This document shows positions 35,215 through 41,974 of a stretch of DNA of 41,974 bases, piece by piece. The notes below the pieces were generated by a model that saw only the letters and a list, made by a program, of their open reading frames with translations, had not been told where the DNA came from and ran no database searches. The position numbers were made by a program, and so were the translations under genes. The first letter of the stretch is position 1; each line of letters begins with the position of its first letter. The DNA is from Bacteroidia bacterium (GTDB taxonomy: Bacteria; Bacteroidota; Bacteroidia; UBA4408). Location: NCBI GenBank assembly GCA_020845635.1, contig JADLFI010000023.1, positions 1 through 41,974 of the forward strand. Reading direction: 5' to 3'.

Positions 35215-35925
35215 ATGATTTTGAAAAGAGAACTGTTATTTATATTGATTGTTTTTTGTATAGTGTGCAACCTAAATAAGTTAATGGGGCAAACATTAAC
35301 TATTGAAGGCTTTATTACCGAAAAAGATACTAATAGCACTGTTCCTTTTGCCTATGTAGTAAATAAAAAAAGCGGGGTAGGTACTGTTTCGTCAGATAAA
35401 GGATATTTTAAAATAAATGCACAAGCAGACGACACTATTTTAGTAAGTTGTATGGGGTATATAGCACGCAAGCTCGCAGCTCGCGATATATTAGAGCTAG
35501 GCAGTTATAAAGAAGGAAAAAAGATAATACTTTTTGCTAAAACATATACTTTAAACACAGTAAGCATAAGCCCGCGAGAGTTGAGCGAGAATCAAAAGAA
35601 TTTTTATGAGCGTTTTATCAATACCCCTATGCCGAGTTTAGGCAGTCCTATTAGTGCATTGTACTTTGAGTACAGCAAGGAAGGACGAGAACGCAAAAAA
35701 CTGATAGAGATATATAAGAAAGAATTGTTTTTTGAAAAAGCAGAAAAGCGATTGGCTTATTTTTTAAGCGTAAAAAAGGTTGACTTATCTAAATTTGATG
35801 TGCGCGCCTTTATTATGTATTGTCGATTTTCGGAAGAAATGGTGCAGTATGCCAATGATTATGATTTTTATTTTAAAACCAGCCGGTGTTTTGATGAATA
35901 CACCGGAAATCCTGATTATCGTTAA
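35215..35925 (+). CDS. exported carboxypeptidase-regulatory-like domain protein
   Basis: A 236-residue exported protein. A signal peptide (about 1-25, core LLFILIVFCIVC, cleavage near LMG|QT) precedes a carboxypeptidase-regulatory-like Ig domain (about 28-110, ITEKDTNSTVPFAYV, SSDKGYFKI, ISCMGY-like VSCMGY). The remaining 120 residues have LYFEYSKEGRERKKL and a FIMYCRF...YANDYDFY region, a combination I recognise from uncharacterised Bacteroidota proteins. No catalytic motif is visible. It ends the SpoIIE-era-murI unit, since a new promoter box for folA follows. Confidence 0.75.
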   Translation: MILKRELLFILIVFCIVCNLNKLMGQTLTIEGFITEKDTNSTVPFAYVVNKKSGVGTVSSDKGYFKINAQADDTILVSCMGYIARKLAARDILELGSYKEGKKIILFAKTYTLNTVSISPRELSENQKNFYERFINTPMPSLGSPISALYFEYSKEGRERKKLIEIYKKELFFEKAEKRLAYFLSVKKVDLSKFDVRAFIMYCRFSEEMVQYANDYDFYFKTSRCFDEYTGNPDYR

Positions 35926-35973
35926 TAACAACGAATTTAAAACAAAGGATTTATTTTTTTAAGGATTAGATAT

Positions 35974-35981
35974 TAACTTTG
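35974..35981 (+). promoter_or_regulatory. -7 element (TAACTTTG) of folA
   Basis: A full TAnnTTTG match 15 bases before the TTG start at 35997, giving a predicted leader of about 10 bases. No clear -33 TTG is seen. Confidence 0.5.
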
Positions 35982-35996
35982 TAAAAAAGAAACATT

Positions 35997-36488
35997 TTGA
36001 AAATTTCATTGATAGCCGCTATTGACGAAAACAACGTATTAGGTAGCGATAACAGACTCATTTGGCATTTACCGGCCGACTTAAAATTTTTTAAGAAAAC
36101 AACCTTAAACCATAGTATTATTATGGGGCGAAAAACTTTTGAAAGTGTGGGAAAAGCGCTGCCTCAAAGAAAAAATATAGTGATAAGTTCACAAGAGGCA
36201 TATAAGGCTGAGGGCTGTGTGGTTGTTAAATCGTTGGAAGAAGCCATAAAGCAGGCAGACACAGATGAGATTTTTATTGTAGGAGGCGGAGTAGTTTTTG
36301 CGGAAAGTATGGCTATTGCACACCAGCTATATATTACCAAAATACACCATAGATTTGAAGGTGATACTTTTTTTCCTTACATAGATATGAATGTTTGGGA
36401 AGAGACATGGCACGAAAAGCACTATAAAGATGATAAACATGCTTACGACTTTACGTTTGTGATTTATAAAAGAAGAAACAATGGTTGA
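35997..36488 (+). CDS. folA: dihydrofolate reductase
   Basis: Reduces dihydrofolate to tetrahydrofolate with NADPH in the cytosol. The 163-residue protein has ISLIAAIDENNVLG, the active-site segment WHLPADLKFFKK with acidic residue D28, IMGRKTFESVG and the NADPH-binding FIVGGGVVF. The length is typical. Translation appears to start at a TTG (35997), because homologous sequence begins exactly there (MKISLIAAID when read as Met) and no upstream ATG is in frame. It overlaps the following dehydrogenase gene by 8 bases, so the two are translationally coupled. Confidence 0.93.
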   Translation: MKISLIAAIDENNVLGSDNRLIWHLPADLKFFKKTTLNHSIIMGRKTFESVGKALPQRKNIVISSQEAYKAEGCVVVKSLEEAIKQADTDEIFIVGGGVVFAESMAIAHQLYITKIHHRFEGDTFFPYIDMNVWEETWHEKHYKDDKHAYDFTFVIYKRRNNG

Positions 36489-37431
36489 AGAAAAATCTGT
36501 ATTAGTAATTGACACAGTACACCCCTTAATTTTTGAGATGTTGCGCGAAAGGGGATATACTCTTACTGAGGCATACACTTGGGATAAAGAAAGAATTAAA
36601 GAAGAAATACATCAGTTTGAAGGAGTTATTATAAGAAGTCGTATAAAGTTAGATAAAACTATAATTGATGCCGGCTCTAAATTGCAATTTATAGCTCGTT
36701 ATGGAGCAGGCATGGAGAATATTGATGTTGAATATGCCGAAAGCAAAAACATAAGATGTTTAAATGCTGCAGCAGGAAATAAAGACGCTGTGGGCGAACA
36801 TGCACTTGGAATGTTGCTTTGCCTGTTTAATAATATAAATAAAGCTAATGCAGAGGTGCGCCAATATCAATGGTTGAGAGAAGAGAACAGAGGAGAAGAA
36901 CTGGCAGGTAAAACAGTTGGCATTATAGGTTATGGCAATATGGGAAGTGCTTTTGCTCAGCGCTTGTTGGGCTTTGATGCAGAGGTGCTGATATATGATA
37001 AGTATAAAAGCAATTATTTACCTGCCGGAAGTCCCTACAAGGAAAGCAAACTTGAGGATATTTTTGAAAGAGCAGAAGTGCTATCATTGCATGTACCGCT
37101 AACGGCAGAAACAAATGGTATGTTTAACTATCAATGGTTGTCAAACATTAAGAAACCTTTTTATTTAATAAATACAGCGCGTGGAAAAATATTAAACACC
37201 ACAGATGCAGTACGATTAATGCAAGAGCAAAAGATTAAAGGAATGTGTTTAGATGTATTAGAATATGAAGACACATCGTTTGAACATTTGAATGCAGCCC
37301 ATAGCAATGCTGCTTTGTCTTATTTAATGCAGTCAAATAAAGTAGTGCTTACTCCTCATATAGCAGGTTGGTCGCATCAATCAAATTATAAATTAGCGCG
37401 AGAGCTAGCTTTGGCTGTCCTTAGTGTTTAG
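36481..37431 (+). CDS. D-isomer-specific 2-hydroxyacid dehydrogenase (SerA-like)
   Basis: A cytosolic NAD-dependent dehydrogenase of 316 residues related to phosphoglycerate dehydrogenase. It has IIRSRIKLDKTII, the Rossmann motif GIIGYGNMGSAFAQRL (about 144-159), the catalytic arginine in INTARGKILN, a glutamate in DVLEYE and the catalytic histidine in LTPHIAGWSH. There is no C-terminal ACT domain as in long SerA proteins. The substrate (3-phosphoglycerate or another 2-hydroxyacid) cannot be fixed from sequence. It overlaps folA by 8 bases and converges on gldC with a 29-base gap. Confidence 0.88.
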   Translation: MVEEKSVLVIDTVHPLIFEMLRERGYTLTEAYTWDKERIKEEIHQFEGVIIRSRIKLDKTIIDAGSKLQFIARYGAGMENIDVEYAESKNIRCLNAAAGNKDAVGEHALGMLLCLFNNINKANAEVRQYQWLREENRGEELAGKTVGIIGYGNMGSAFAQRLLGFDAEVLIYDKYKSNYLPAGSPYKESKLEDIFERAEVLSLHVPLTAETNGMFNYQWLSNIKKPFYLINTARGKILNTTDAVRLMQEQKIKGMCLDVLEYEDTSFEHLNAAHSNAALSYLMQSNKVVLTPHIAGWSHQSNYKLARELALAVLSV

Positions 37432-37460
37432 TTTATAACACCTCTAAACCGGAAATGCTT

Positions 37461-37805
37461 CTATGCTTTTTTTGCATTAGACTCTATCCCCATAGTTTTG
37501 GCAAAATGTTTGCAAAATTCACGTAAATCCTCAGCAGCGTTAGTTTCTGCTGTGGAGCGCTCAAGCGTTTCAGACATACTCAATAGGGTTTGATAGAAAA
37601 ACAACTTCATTTCTTCAACAGTCATTTCTTTTGTCCATAAATCAATTTTAAGGGTATTTTGATTTTCGGCATCCCACAAGGCAAGCAACATGGAGCGACA
37701 TTCGTTAATTCCACTGACCCCCGAATCTGTAGCTTCCCAGGTTATTTGCTCCGGAAGGTGGTTAATATCGGTGGTTACTTTTATGTTTATTTCTGATGTT
37801 TTCAT
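37461..37805 (-). CDS. gldC: gliding motility protein GldC
   Basis: A 114-residue cytosolic protein matching GldC: ITWEATDSGVSGINECRSMLLALWD, LKIDLWTKEMTVEEMKLFFYQTL and the C-terminal FCKHFAKTMG are the family's conserved segments. In Flavobacterium, gldC loss only mildly affects gliding, and the protein is thought to stabilise GldB. Its ATG overlaps the gldB stop by one base (TAATG), so it is translated by coupling, in the same gldB-gldC order known from that genus. Confidence 0.93.
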   Translation of the reverse strand: MKTSEINIKVTTDINHLPEQITWEATDSGVSGINECRSMLLALWDAENQNTLKIDLWTKEMTVEEMKLFFYQTLLSMSETLERSTAETNAAEDLREFCKHFAKTMGIESNAKKA

Positions 37806-38827
37806 TATGATTTAGGTTTGTATTTTGACTGAGCTAAAATTTCTTGTGCATTTCTATTATTAAAAAGCGACACTAAGCTAATATCTTTTTGCTTATCCAT
37901 ATAGGCTTTTATTATTTTATATCCCACCCAAACCCCAATTTTTCCGGGCGATTCGCGTGGAAAACCGGGGGTAAAAGGACCTTCATTAACATATTTGCTG
38001 TTTCCGGCATTTAGCTGACTAAATAAAACATTTTTTTCAATAAGAGCCGACCATATTTGGGCTTCGTTTTTGTTACACCATTGCTGTTGCGCCTCAGTGT
38101 ATCCCAACAAAAGTGTGTCAGGGGTGTTAGGCATAAGTTTTTTTACGGTATAGAGTACTTTCCCTTTGAAAATCATTTGGTGGAGCAAGGAGCTATAGTC
38201 TTCGTCCTTTTCAAACTCTGTTGATACCCATGCCTGCAGGGCATCGGGAACAATATATTCTTTACGCATTAATTTTTGTCTATATAGCGGAAAATCCATC
38301 AAAGAATATGGAGAGTAGTTACTTCCTAAATACATTTCGAGTCCAATACCTAAAGTATTGTTGGTGGTTATGGTTGAATAGTTATAACCCGATACAAAGT
38401 AGGTTATTTCCGGAATTTTTGCTTGTGGAAATAAATAATGAAAAGTTTTAAAAGCATTGGTCAATTGTTGGTTGAAGTCATCAACACGGCTATATTGCTT
38501 TTGTACTTCATCATACATTTCTTTAATGTATTTATCATGAATAAAATCATTTAGAAGCCTTGTCATTTGAGGGTTTGAAGAATCACCAATATTAATTATT
38601 TTTTTCGTAAATAAATAAAAAAAGTCAGGATATTTTATAGCAATGGTATCGGTAATAACCATGTCCTTGTTGTTTTTAAGGGCAAATAAATCATTGTCAA
38701 AACGATTAACCTTCAAAACAAAGTTTTCTTTTTCCACCTCGGGCGGCAATTTAATTTTGGTGTCGTTTTGGCACGAAGAATAACAAAGCGCTGTTAAAAA
38801 TAAAAGAAACGGATATAGTCTCTTCAT
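37805..38827 (-). CDS. gldB: gliding motility lipoprotein GldB
   Basis: A lipoprotein required for gliding, and in some species linked to T9SS function, 340 residues. The signal peptide MKRLYPFLLFLTALCYSS ends at a lipobox with C19. The mature protein has the GldB features VKVNRFDNDLFAL-like VNRFDNDLF, PEITYFVSGYNY, GIGLEMYLGSNY and the C-terminal PGFPRESPGKIGVWVGYKI. I took the ATG at 38827; the frame is open to a TTG at 38851, but this would add eight residues before the signal peptide. GldC follows with a one-base overlap. A TATTTTTG box at 38862-38869 (minus) may be its promoter. Confidence 0.93.
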   Translation of the reverse strand: MKRLYPFLLFLTALCYSSCQNDTKIKLPPEVEKENFVLKVNRFDNDLFALKNNKDMVITDTIAIKYPDFFYLFTKKIINIGDSSNPQMTRLLNDFIHDKYIKEMYDEVQKQYSRVDDFNQQLTNAFKTFHYLFPQAKIPEITYFVSGYNYSTITTNNTLGIGLEMYLGSNYSPYSLMDFPLYRQKLMRKEYIVPDALQAWVSTEFEKDEDYSSLLHQMIFKGKVLYTVKKLMPNTPDTLLLGYTEAQQQWCNKNEAQIWSALIEKNVLFSQLNAGNSKYVNEGPFTPGFPRESPGKIGVWVGYKIIKAYMDKQKDISLVSLFNNRNAQEILAQSKYKPKS

Positions 38828-38841
38828 TAAAAATATATTAA

Positions 38842-38853
38842 TATTGTACAATA
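38842..38853. repeat. 12-base perfect palindrome between gldB and the barrel gene
   Basis: TATTGTACAATA is its own reverse complement. It sits in the 41-base gap between the divergent starts (38827 and 38869), where a single operator could affect both genes. Chance occurrence is possible. Confidence 0.4.
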
Positions 38854-38861
38854 AAATTGTT

Positions 38862-38869
38862 CAAAAATA
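38862..38869 (-). promoter_or_regulatory. candidate -7 element of gldB
   Basis: The minus strand reads TATTTTTG, a full TAnnTTTG match, 34 bases before the gldB ATG. It overlaps the first base of the divergent gene's start codon. No -33 TTG was found at standard spacing. Confidence 0.35.
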
Positions 38870-39675
38870 TGAAAAAGCTTTTTTTATTCAGCCTCTGTTT
38901 TGTAATAGTTATTGGAAAATTATCAGCACAAGATAATACCAATGATTCTAAATTTCGTTTTGGTTTAAAAATGGCTCCGGCTTTTGCTTGGATGAAACCG
39001 GATGATAAAAAGAAATTAACCAATGATGGTGTAGCTTTAAAATTTGCCTACGGCCTAGTTACAGAGTTTAGAATTAACTCAGTGGCCAGCCTATCTACCG
39101 GCATAGAAGTAAATTATTCGGGCGGACGTATGAATTTTGCCAATCAAGCAGATTCAAATTACTATGATCCTTCAGAATATACTGTTCCTAAAGCAGGCAC
39201 AATTGACCGCTTTTTTATATCGAAAAGAAATTATAAGATTACCTATGTTGATTTGCCTATATTGCTAAAAATGAAAACCCCCGAAGTTAATGGTTTTACG
39301 TACTTTGGGCAGTTTGGTATAAACCTTTCGGTACGCGCTAAGGTAAAAGCCAATGATGTTGGAACTTTAGTAACCTATCGTGACAGTTCATCATATTTTA
39401 AAAGAGTAAATACCATTAACGATTACGAAATACCGGATTTAATTATTACAAAAGATATGAGTTTTTTTAGAGCCGGCTTAAATATTGGTGGAGGTGCAGA
39501 ATACAGAATAGCTGGGAACACTTCAATGTTTGCAAGTGTAAATTTTCAAAACGGATTTACCAATGTGTTGAAAGCAGAATCAAAAGTTATTCGATCTCAA
39601 ACCAAAAACAATCAAAACTTTTTACAAAATGCAAAAACAAACTTCTTTCAGCTTAATGTGGGTATATTGTTTTGA
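38869..39675 (+). CDS. outer-membrane beta-barrel protein (PorT-like family)
   Basis: A 268-residue outer-membrane beta-barrel protein of the OMP_b-brl_2 type. The signal peptide MKKLFLFSLCFVIVIGKLSA|Q is followed by alternating polar/hydrophobic strands, with YKITYVDLPILLKMKT (a core motif of this family) and a C-terminal aromatic FFQLNVGILF. PorT, a T9SS protein, belongs to this broad family, as do many unrelated barrels, so PorT identity is unproven. I chose the ATG at 38869; a TTG at 38857 would place extra residues before the signal peptide. It diverges from gldB with only 41 bases between starts. Confidence 0.78.
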   Translation: MKKLFLFSLCFVIVIGKLSAQDNTNDSKFRFGLKMAPAFAWMKPDDKKKLTNDGVALKFAYGLVTEFRINSVASLSTGIEVNYSGGRMNFANQADSNYYDPSEYTVPKAGTIDRFFISKRNYKITYVDLPILLKMKTPEVNGFTYFGQFGINLSVRAKVKANDVGTLVTYRDSSSYFKRVNTINDYEIPDLIITKDMSFFRAGLNIGGGAEYRIAGNTSMFASVNFQNGFTNVLKAESKVIRSQTKNNQNFLQNAKTNFFQLNVGILF

Positions 39676-39701
39676 CACTCAGAAATAAATAGGATATAAA
39701 T

Positions 39702-39709
39702 TAGATTTG
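39702..39709 (+). promoter_or_regulatory. candidate -7 element (TAGATTTG) of nadE
   Basis: A full TAnnTTTG match 22 bases before the nadE ATG, with no clear -33 partner at 17-19 bases. Confidence 0.4.
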
Positions 39710-39731
39710 ATTTGAAAAGAAAGAGTCATCT

Positions 39732-41360
39732 ATGCGCATTGTTTGGGCACAATTATATTTTCAGATAGGAAACCTTAGTGATAATGCATTAAAGATTATT
39801 GAGGCCATAGAGCAAGCCCAGCATAACAAAGCCGATTTAATTGTTTTTCCTGAGTTAGCACTATGTGGCTATTCTCCTTTAGATTTACTTGAACAAAATT
39901 CGTTTATAGAAAAATGCAAGAAAGAGTTAGATAAAATTGCGGCACATTGCACACAAATAGCTGCCATTGTTGGCGCTCCTTTGGTTAACAACAGTTTGGC
40001 CGGAAAGAAATTATTTAATGCTGCATTTTTTATGCAACACCAAAAAATTGAAAGAGTAATTAAAAAAACTTTATTACCCGATTATGATGTTTTTGATGAG
40101 TGTAGATATTTTGAGCCCAATAAAAACTTTGAACTTTTAGAACTTAAAAACAAGAAAATAGCTCTAACTATATGTGAAGATATTTGGGACAGTTACGAAG
40201 CCAATGTTTATAGTATTAATCCTTTACAGGAGTTGATAAAGCAACAACCCGATTTTGTTATCAATATTGCCGCTTCGCCATTTCATTACCGGCAATATCA
40301 TCACCGAAATTTGATTATTAAAAACAAGGTGCTTGAATATAAAATTCCATTTATCTACGTAAATCATTGTGGGGCGCATGCTGAACTTATTTTTGACGGA
40401 GGTTCACGTGCTTTTGATGCAGAAGGAAATTTAATTGCAGCCTCTCCATTTTTTAAAGAAGACATACAATATATTGACTTGTTTGACAAGCGTGTCAAAC
40501 CTATTGAAACCACCGATCCGGATAAGTATCAGTTGATTTATGATGCCTTGGTATGCGGCATTAAAGATTTTTTTGAAAAACAACAATTTAAGAAAGCGGT
40601 TTTAGGATTAAGCGGAGGAGTTGATTCGGCCTTGGTACTTTGTTTAGCCGTAGCAGCTCTAGGTAAAGAAAATGTATATGCTGTATTATTGCCATCGCCT
40701 TACAGCACAGAGCACAGCATAAGCGATTCTTTGGAGTTGGTAAAAAATTTATCCTGCCCACATACCATTGTTCCTATTGAAAACAGTTTTAATGAAATTC
40801 TTAGCACCCTTGAGCCAAGTTTTAAAAATACAGTATTTAATGTTGCTGAAGAAAATATTCAGGCCCGACTAAGAGGCTTGATATTAATGGCTTTGAGCAA
40901 TAAGTTTAATTATATTTTATTAAACACCAGTAATAAAAGTGAAATAGCAGTAGGCTATGGAACGCTTTATGGGGATATGTGTGGAAGCCTTGCTGTTATT
41001 GGTGATTTGTATAAAACCGAGGTGTATAATTTATGTCAATATATCAATAGAAACAAGGAAATAATCCCGCAAAATATTTTAACCAAAGCTCCTTCTGCCG
41101 AATTGCGCCCCGGACAAAAAGATTCAGACTCATTGCCTGACTATGACCTATTGGACAAAATTTTGAATTATTATATTGAGCAAGGTTGCTCTTCTGAGGA
41201 GATTATTGCCAAGGGATATCAACACGAAACAGTTTTAAGCATCTTGAACATGGTTCAAAGAAACGAGTATAAACGCAGACAGGCAGCACCTATTTTGAGA
41301 GTGTCTTCAAAAGCTTTTGGTCTAGGAAGAAAAATGCCTTTAGTTGCAAAAATTAAATAA
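39732..41360 (+). CDS. nadE: glutamine-dependent NAD+ synthase
   Basis: Performs the last step of NAD+ synthesis, amidating deamido-NAD with ammonia from glutamine. The 542-residue protein has two domains. An N-terminal nitrilase-type glutaminase (about 1-260) has catalytic E41 in FPELALCGYSP, a lysine in IKKTLLPDYDVFDE and the nucleophilic cysteine in LTICEDIW. A C-terminal synthetase (about 270-542) has the PP-loop LGLSGGVDSALVL (about 290-302), NTSNKSEIAVGYGTLYGD and KAPSAELRPGQKD. The length fits the compact bacterial two-domain type. The small exported-protein gene begins 4 bases after its stop. Confidence 0.96.
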   Translation: MRIVWAQLYFQIGNLSDNALKIIEAIEQAQHNKADLIVFPELALCGYSPLDLLEQNSFIEKCKKELDKIAAHCTQIAAIVGAPLVNNSLAGKKLFNAAFFMQHQKIERVIKKTLLPDYDVFDECRYFEPNKNFELLELKNKKIALTICEDIWDSYEANVYSINPLQELIKQQPDFVINIAASPFHYRQYHHRNLIIKNKVLEYKIPFIYVNHCGAHAELIFDGGSRAFDAEGNLIAASPFFKEDIQYIDLFDKRVKPIETTDPDKYQLIYDALVCGIKDFFEKQQFKKAVLGLSGGVDSALVLCLAVAALGKENVYAVLLPSPYSTEHSISDSLELVKNLSCPHTIVPIENSFNEILSTLEPSFKNTVFNVAEENIQARLRGLILMALSNKFNYILLNTSNKSEIAVGYGTLYGDMCGSLAVIGDLYKTEVYNLCQYINRNKEIIPQNILTKAPSAELRPGQKDSDSLPDYDLLDKILNYYIEQGCSSEEIIAKGYQHETVLSILNMVQRNEYKRRQAAPILRVSSKAFGLGRKMPLVAKIK

Positions 41361-41364
41361 GGAA

Positions 41365-41847
41365 ATGAAAAAATATATTTTTTTAATAAGTGCCGCTATT
41401 TTGTTGTTTTGTGCCAAGGGCAAAGCACAGCCTCAATTATATTATACAGCAATAGGGTTAAATGCTGCCTATAATTATGGCATTACTTTAAAGCATTATT
41501 TGAATCATAAAAATATGATTGAAGGAATTGTTAACTTTAATTATGGGGCAGGCACTACCTTGTTGTATGAGTTTAACAATCGTCATCCCTTTAATGTTGA
41601 TGAGCTTGATTGGTATTACGGTATAGGCGGACATGTAAAAGCCTTAAACGGAAGACGATCTAATGTGTTTTATAATGATAGGCTTAAACACTTGTATGTA
41701 GGACTTGATGCGGTTTTGGGGCTCGAATATACCTTAAAAGAAACACCATTAAACTTAGGAATAAATGTTAAACCGGAATTGAATTTTATTACTAACAATA
41801 TGTTTTGGATTGATGGAGGTATAACAATTCGTTATGTTTTAAAATAA
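41365..41847 (+). CDS. small exported protein, probable outer-membrane beta-barrel
   Basis: I do not recognise this 160-residue protein. The ATG at 41365, just after an AGGA, gives a standard signal peptide (MKKYIFLISAAILLFCAKGKA|Q); an upstream in-frame TTG at 41344 lies inside nadE and is unlikely. The mature part (about 138 residues) is rich in Tyr, Asn and Gly with beta-strand periodicity (AYNYGITLKHYLNHKNMIEG, YVGLDAVLGLEYTL) and ends in GGITIRYVLK, which suggests a small barrel. It is 4 bases downstream of nadE, so it is probably co-transcribed without an obvious functional link. Confidence 0.7.
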   Translation: MKKYIFLISAAILLFCAKGKAQPQLYYTAIGLNAAYNYGITLKHYLNHKNMIEGIVNFNYGAGTTLLYEFNNRHPFNVDELDWYYGIGGHVKALNGRRSNVFYNDRLKHLYVGLDAVLGLEYTLKETPLNLGINVKPELNFITNNMFWIDGGITIRYVLK

Positions 41848-41875
41848 AAAATTATCTTTGTTTTGTAAAAATTTA

Positions 41876-41883
41876 TATATTTG
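41876..41883 (+). promoter_or_regulatory. -7 element (TATATTTG) of the edge lipoprotein gene
   Basis: A full TAnnTTTG match 31 bases before the ATG at 41915. A second match, TATCTTTG, lies at 41853-41860, so tandem starts are possible. Confidence 0.45.
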
Positions 41884-41914
41884 TCACAATTAACACACTA
41901 AAAACAAAAAAACA

Positions 41915-41974
41915 ATGAAAAAAATTAAAACAATTTTCGCAGCAGCTTCAATCGCTTTATTAATGGCTTCATGC
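41915..41974 (+). CDS. lipoprotein, N-terminal signal peptide only (cut by window edge)
   Basis: Only 20 codons are visible. They encode a complete lipoprotein signal peptide, MKKIKTIFAAASIALLMASC, with a basic n-region, a hydrophobic core and a lipobox ending at C20. Nothing can be said of the mature protein. An upstream TAnnTTTG element and a gap of 67 bases from the previous gene indicate its own promoter. Confidence 0.7.
   Translation, partial: MKKIKTIFAAASIALLMASC

Overview
The window looks like chromosomal DNA of a Bacteroidota bacterium, but I cannot name the genus. Four things point there: low GC; promoters with the phylum's TAnnTTTG -7 element and almost no Shine-Dalgarno sequences; gliding genes gldB and gldC; and several secreted proteins with type IX secretion (T9SS) style C-terminal domains. 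The futalosine-pathway gene mqnE also fits a gliding, probably environmental member of the phylum. No rRNA, tRNA, CRISPR array, transposase or phage gene was found.

Layout. (1) 1-4590, minus: the N-terminal 1530 residues of a giant exported protein with Big_5, FG-GAP/VCBS, GEVED and Ig-like modules; its 3' end lies outside the window. (2) 4909-10701: mqnE converges on slyD and lon across a strong double hairpin, and a PLP Cys/Met enzyme runs away from lon. (3) 10791-15234: an M43 metalloprotease with a T9SS tail, a second CTD-like secreted protein on the opposite strand, a LuxR-type regulator with a degenerate receiver domain, and a tiny very basic secreted protein. (4) 15435-24373: a tight three-gene unit of a TonB-dependent receptor, a 1367-residue secreted protein and a PorV/PorQ-like outer-membrane protein. 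This is the best candidate for an undescribed system. (5) 24472-26868: greA, a HIT hydrolase, aroQ and a three-unit helix-hairpin-helix membrane protein. (6) 26944-30005, minus: an eight-gene redox/sulfur-like cluster (Crp-family regulator, OsmC, rhodanese, two small membrane proteins, a haem-binding Tll0287-like lipoprotein, a DUF6132-like protein, thioredoxin). Its rhodanese and DUF2892 genes together resemble a split YgaP. (7) 30149-35925: a transmembrane sensor phosphatase (propeller, Y_Y_Y, SpoIIE) followed closely by era, murI and a carboxypeptidase-regulatory-domain protein. (8) 35997-41974: folA, a 2-hydroxyacid dehydrogenase, gldB-gldC divergent from an outer-membrane beta-barrel gene, nadE, a small exported protein and the first 20 codons of a lipoprotein.

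Theme. Housekeeping genes alternate with cell-envelope and secretion genes. The T9SS cargo-like proteins, the PorV-like protein and the Gld proteins presumably serve one secretion/gliding machine whose core genes lie elsewhere. Several genes have initiation codons only about 0-20 bases downstream of a TAnnTTTG element, which helped fix starts where an upstream TTG was also open.
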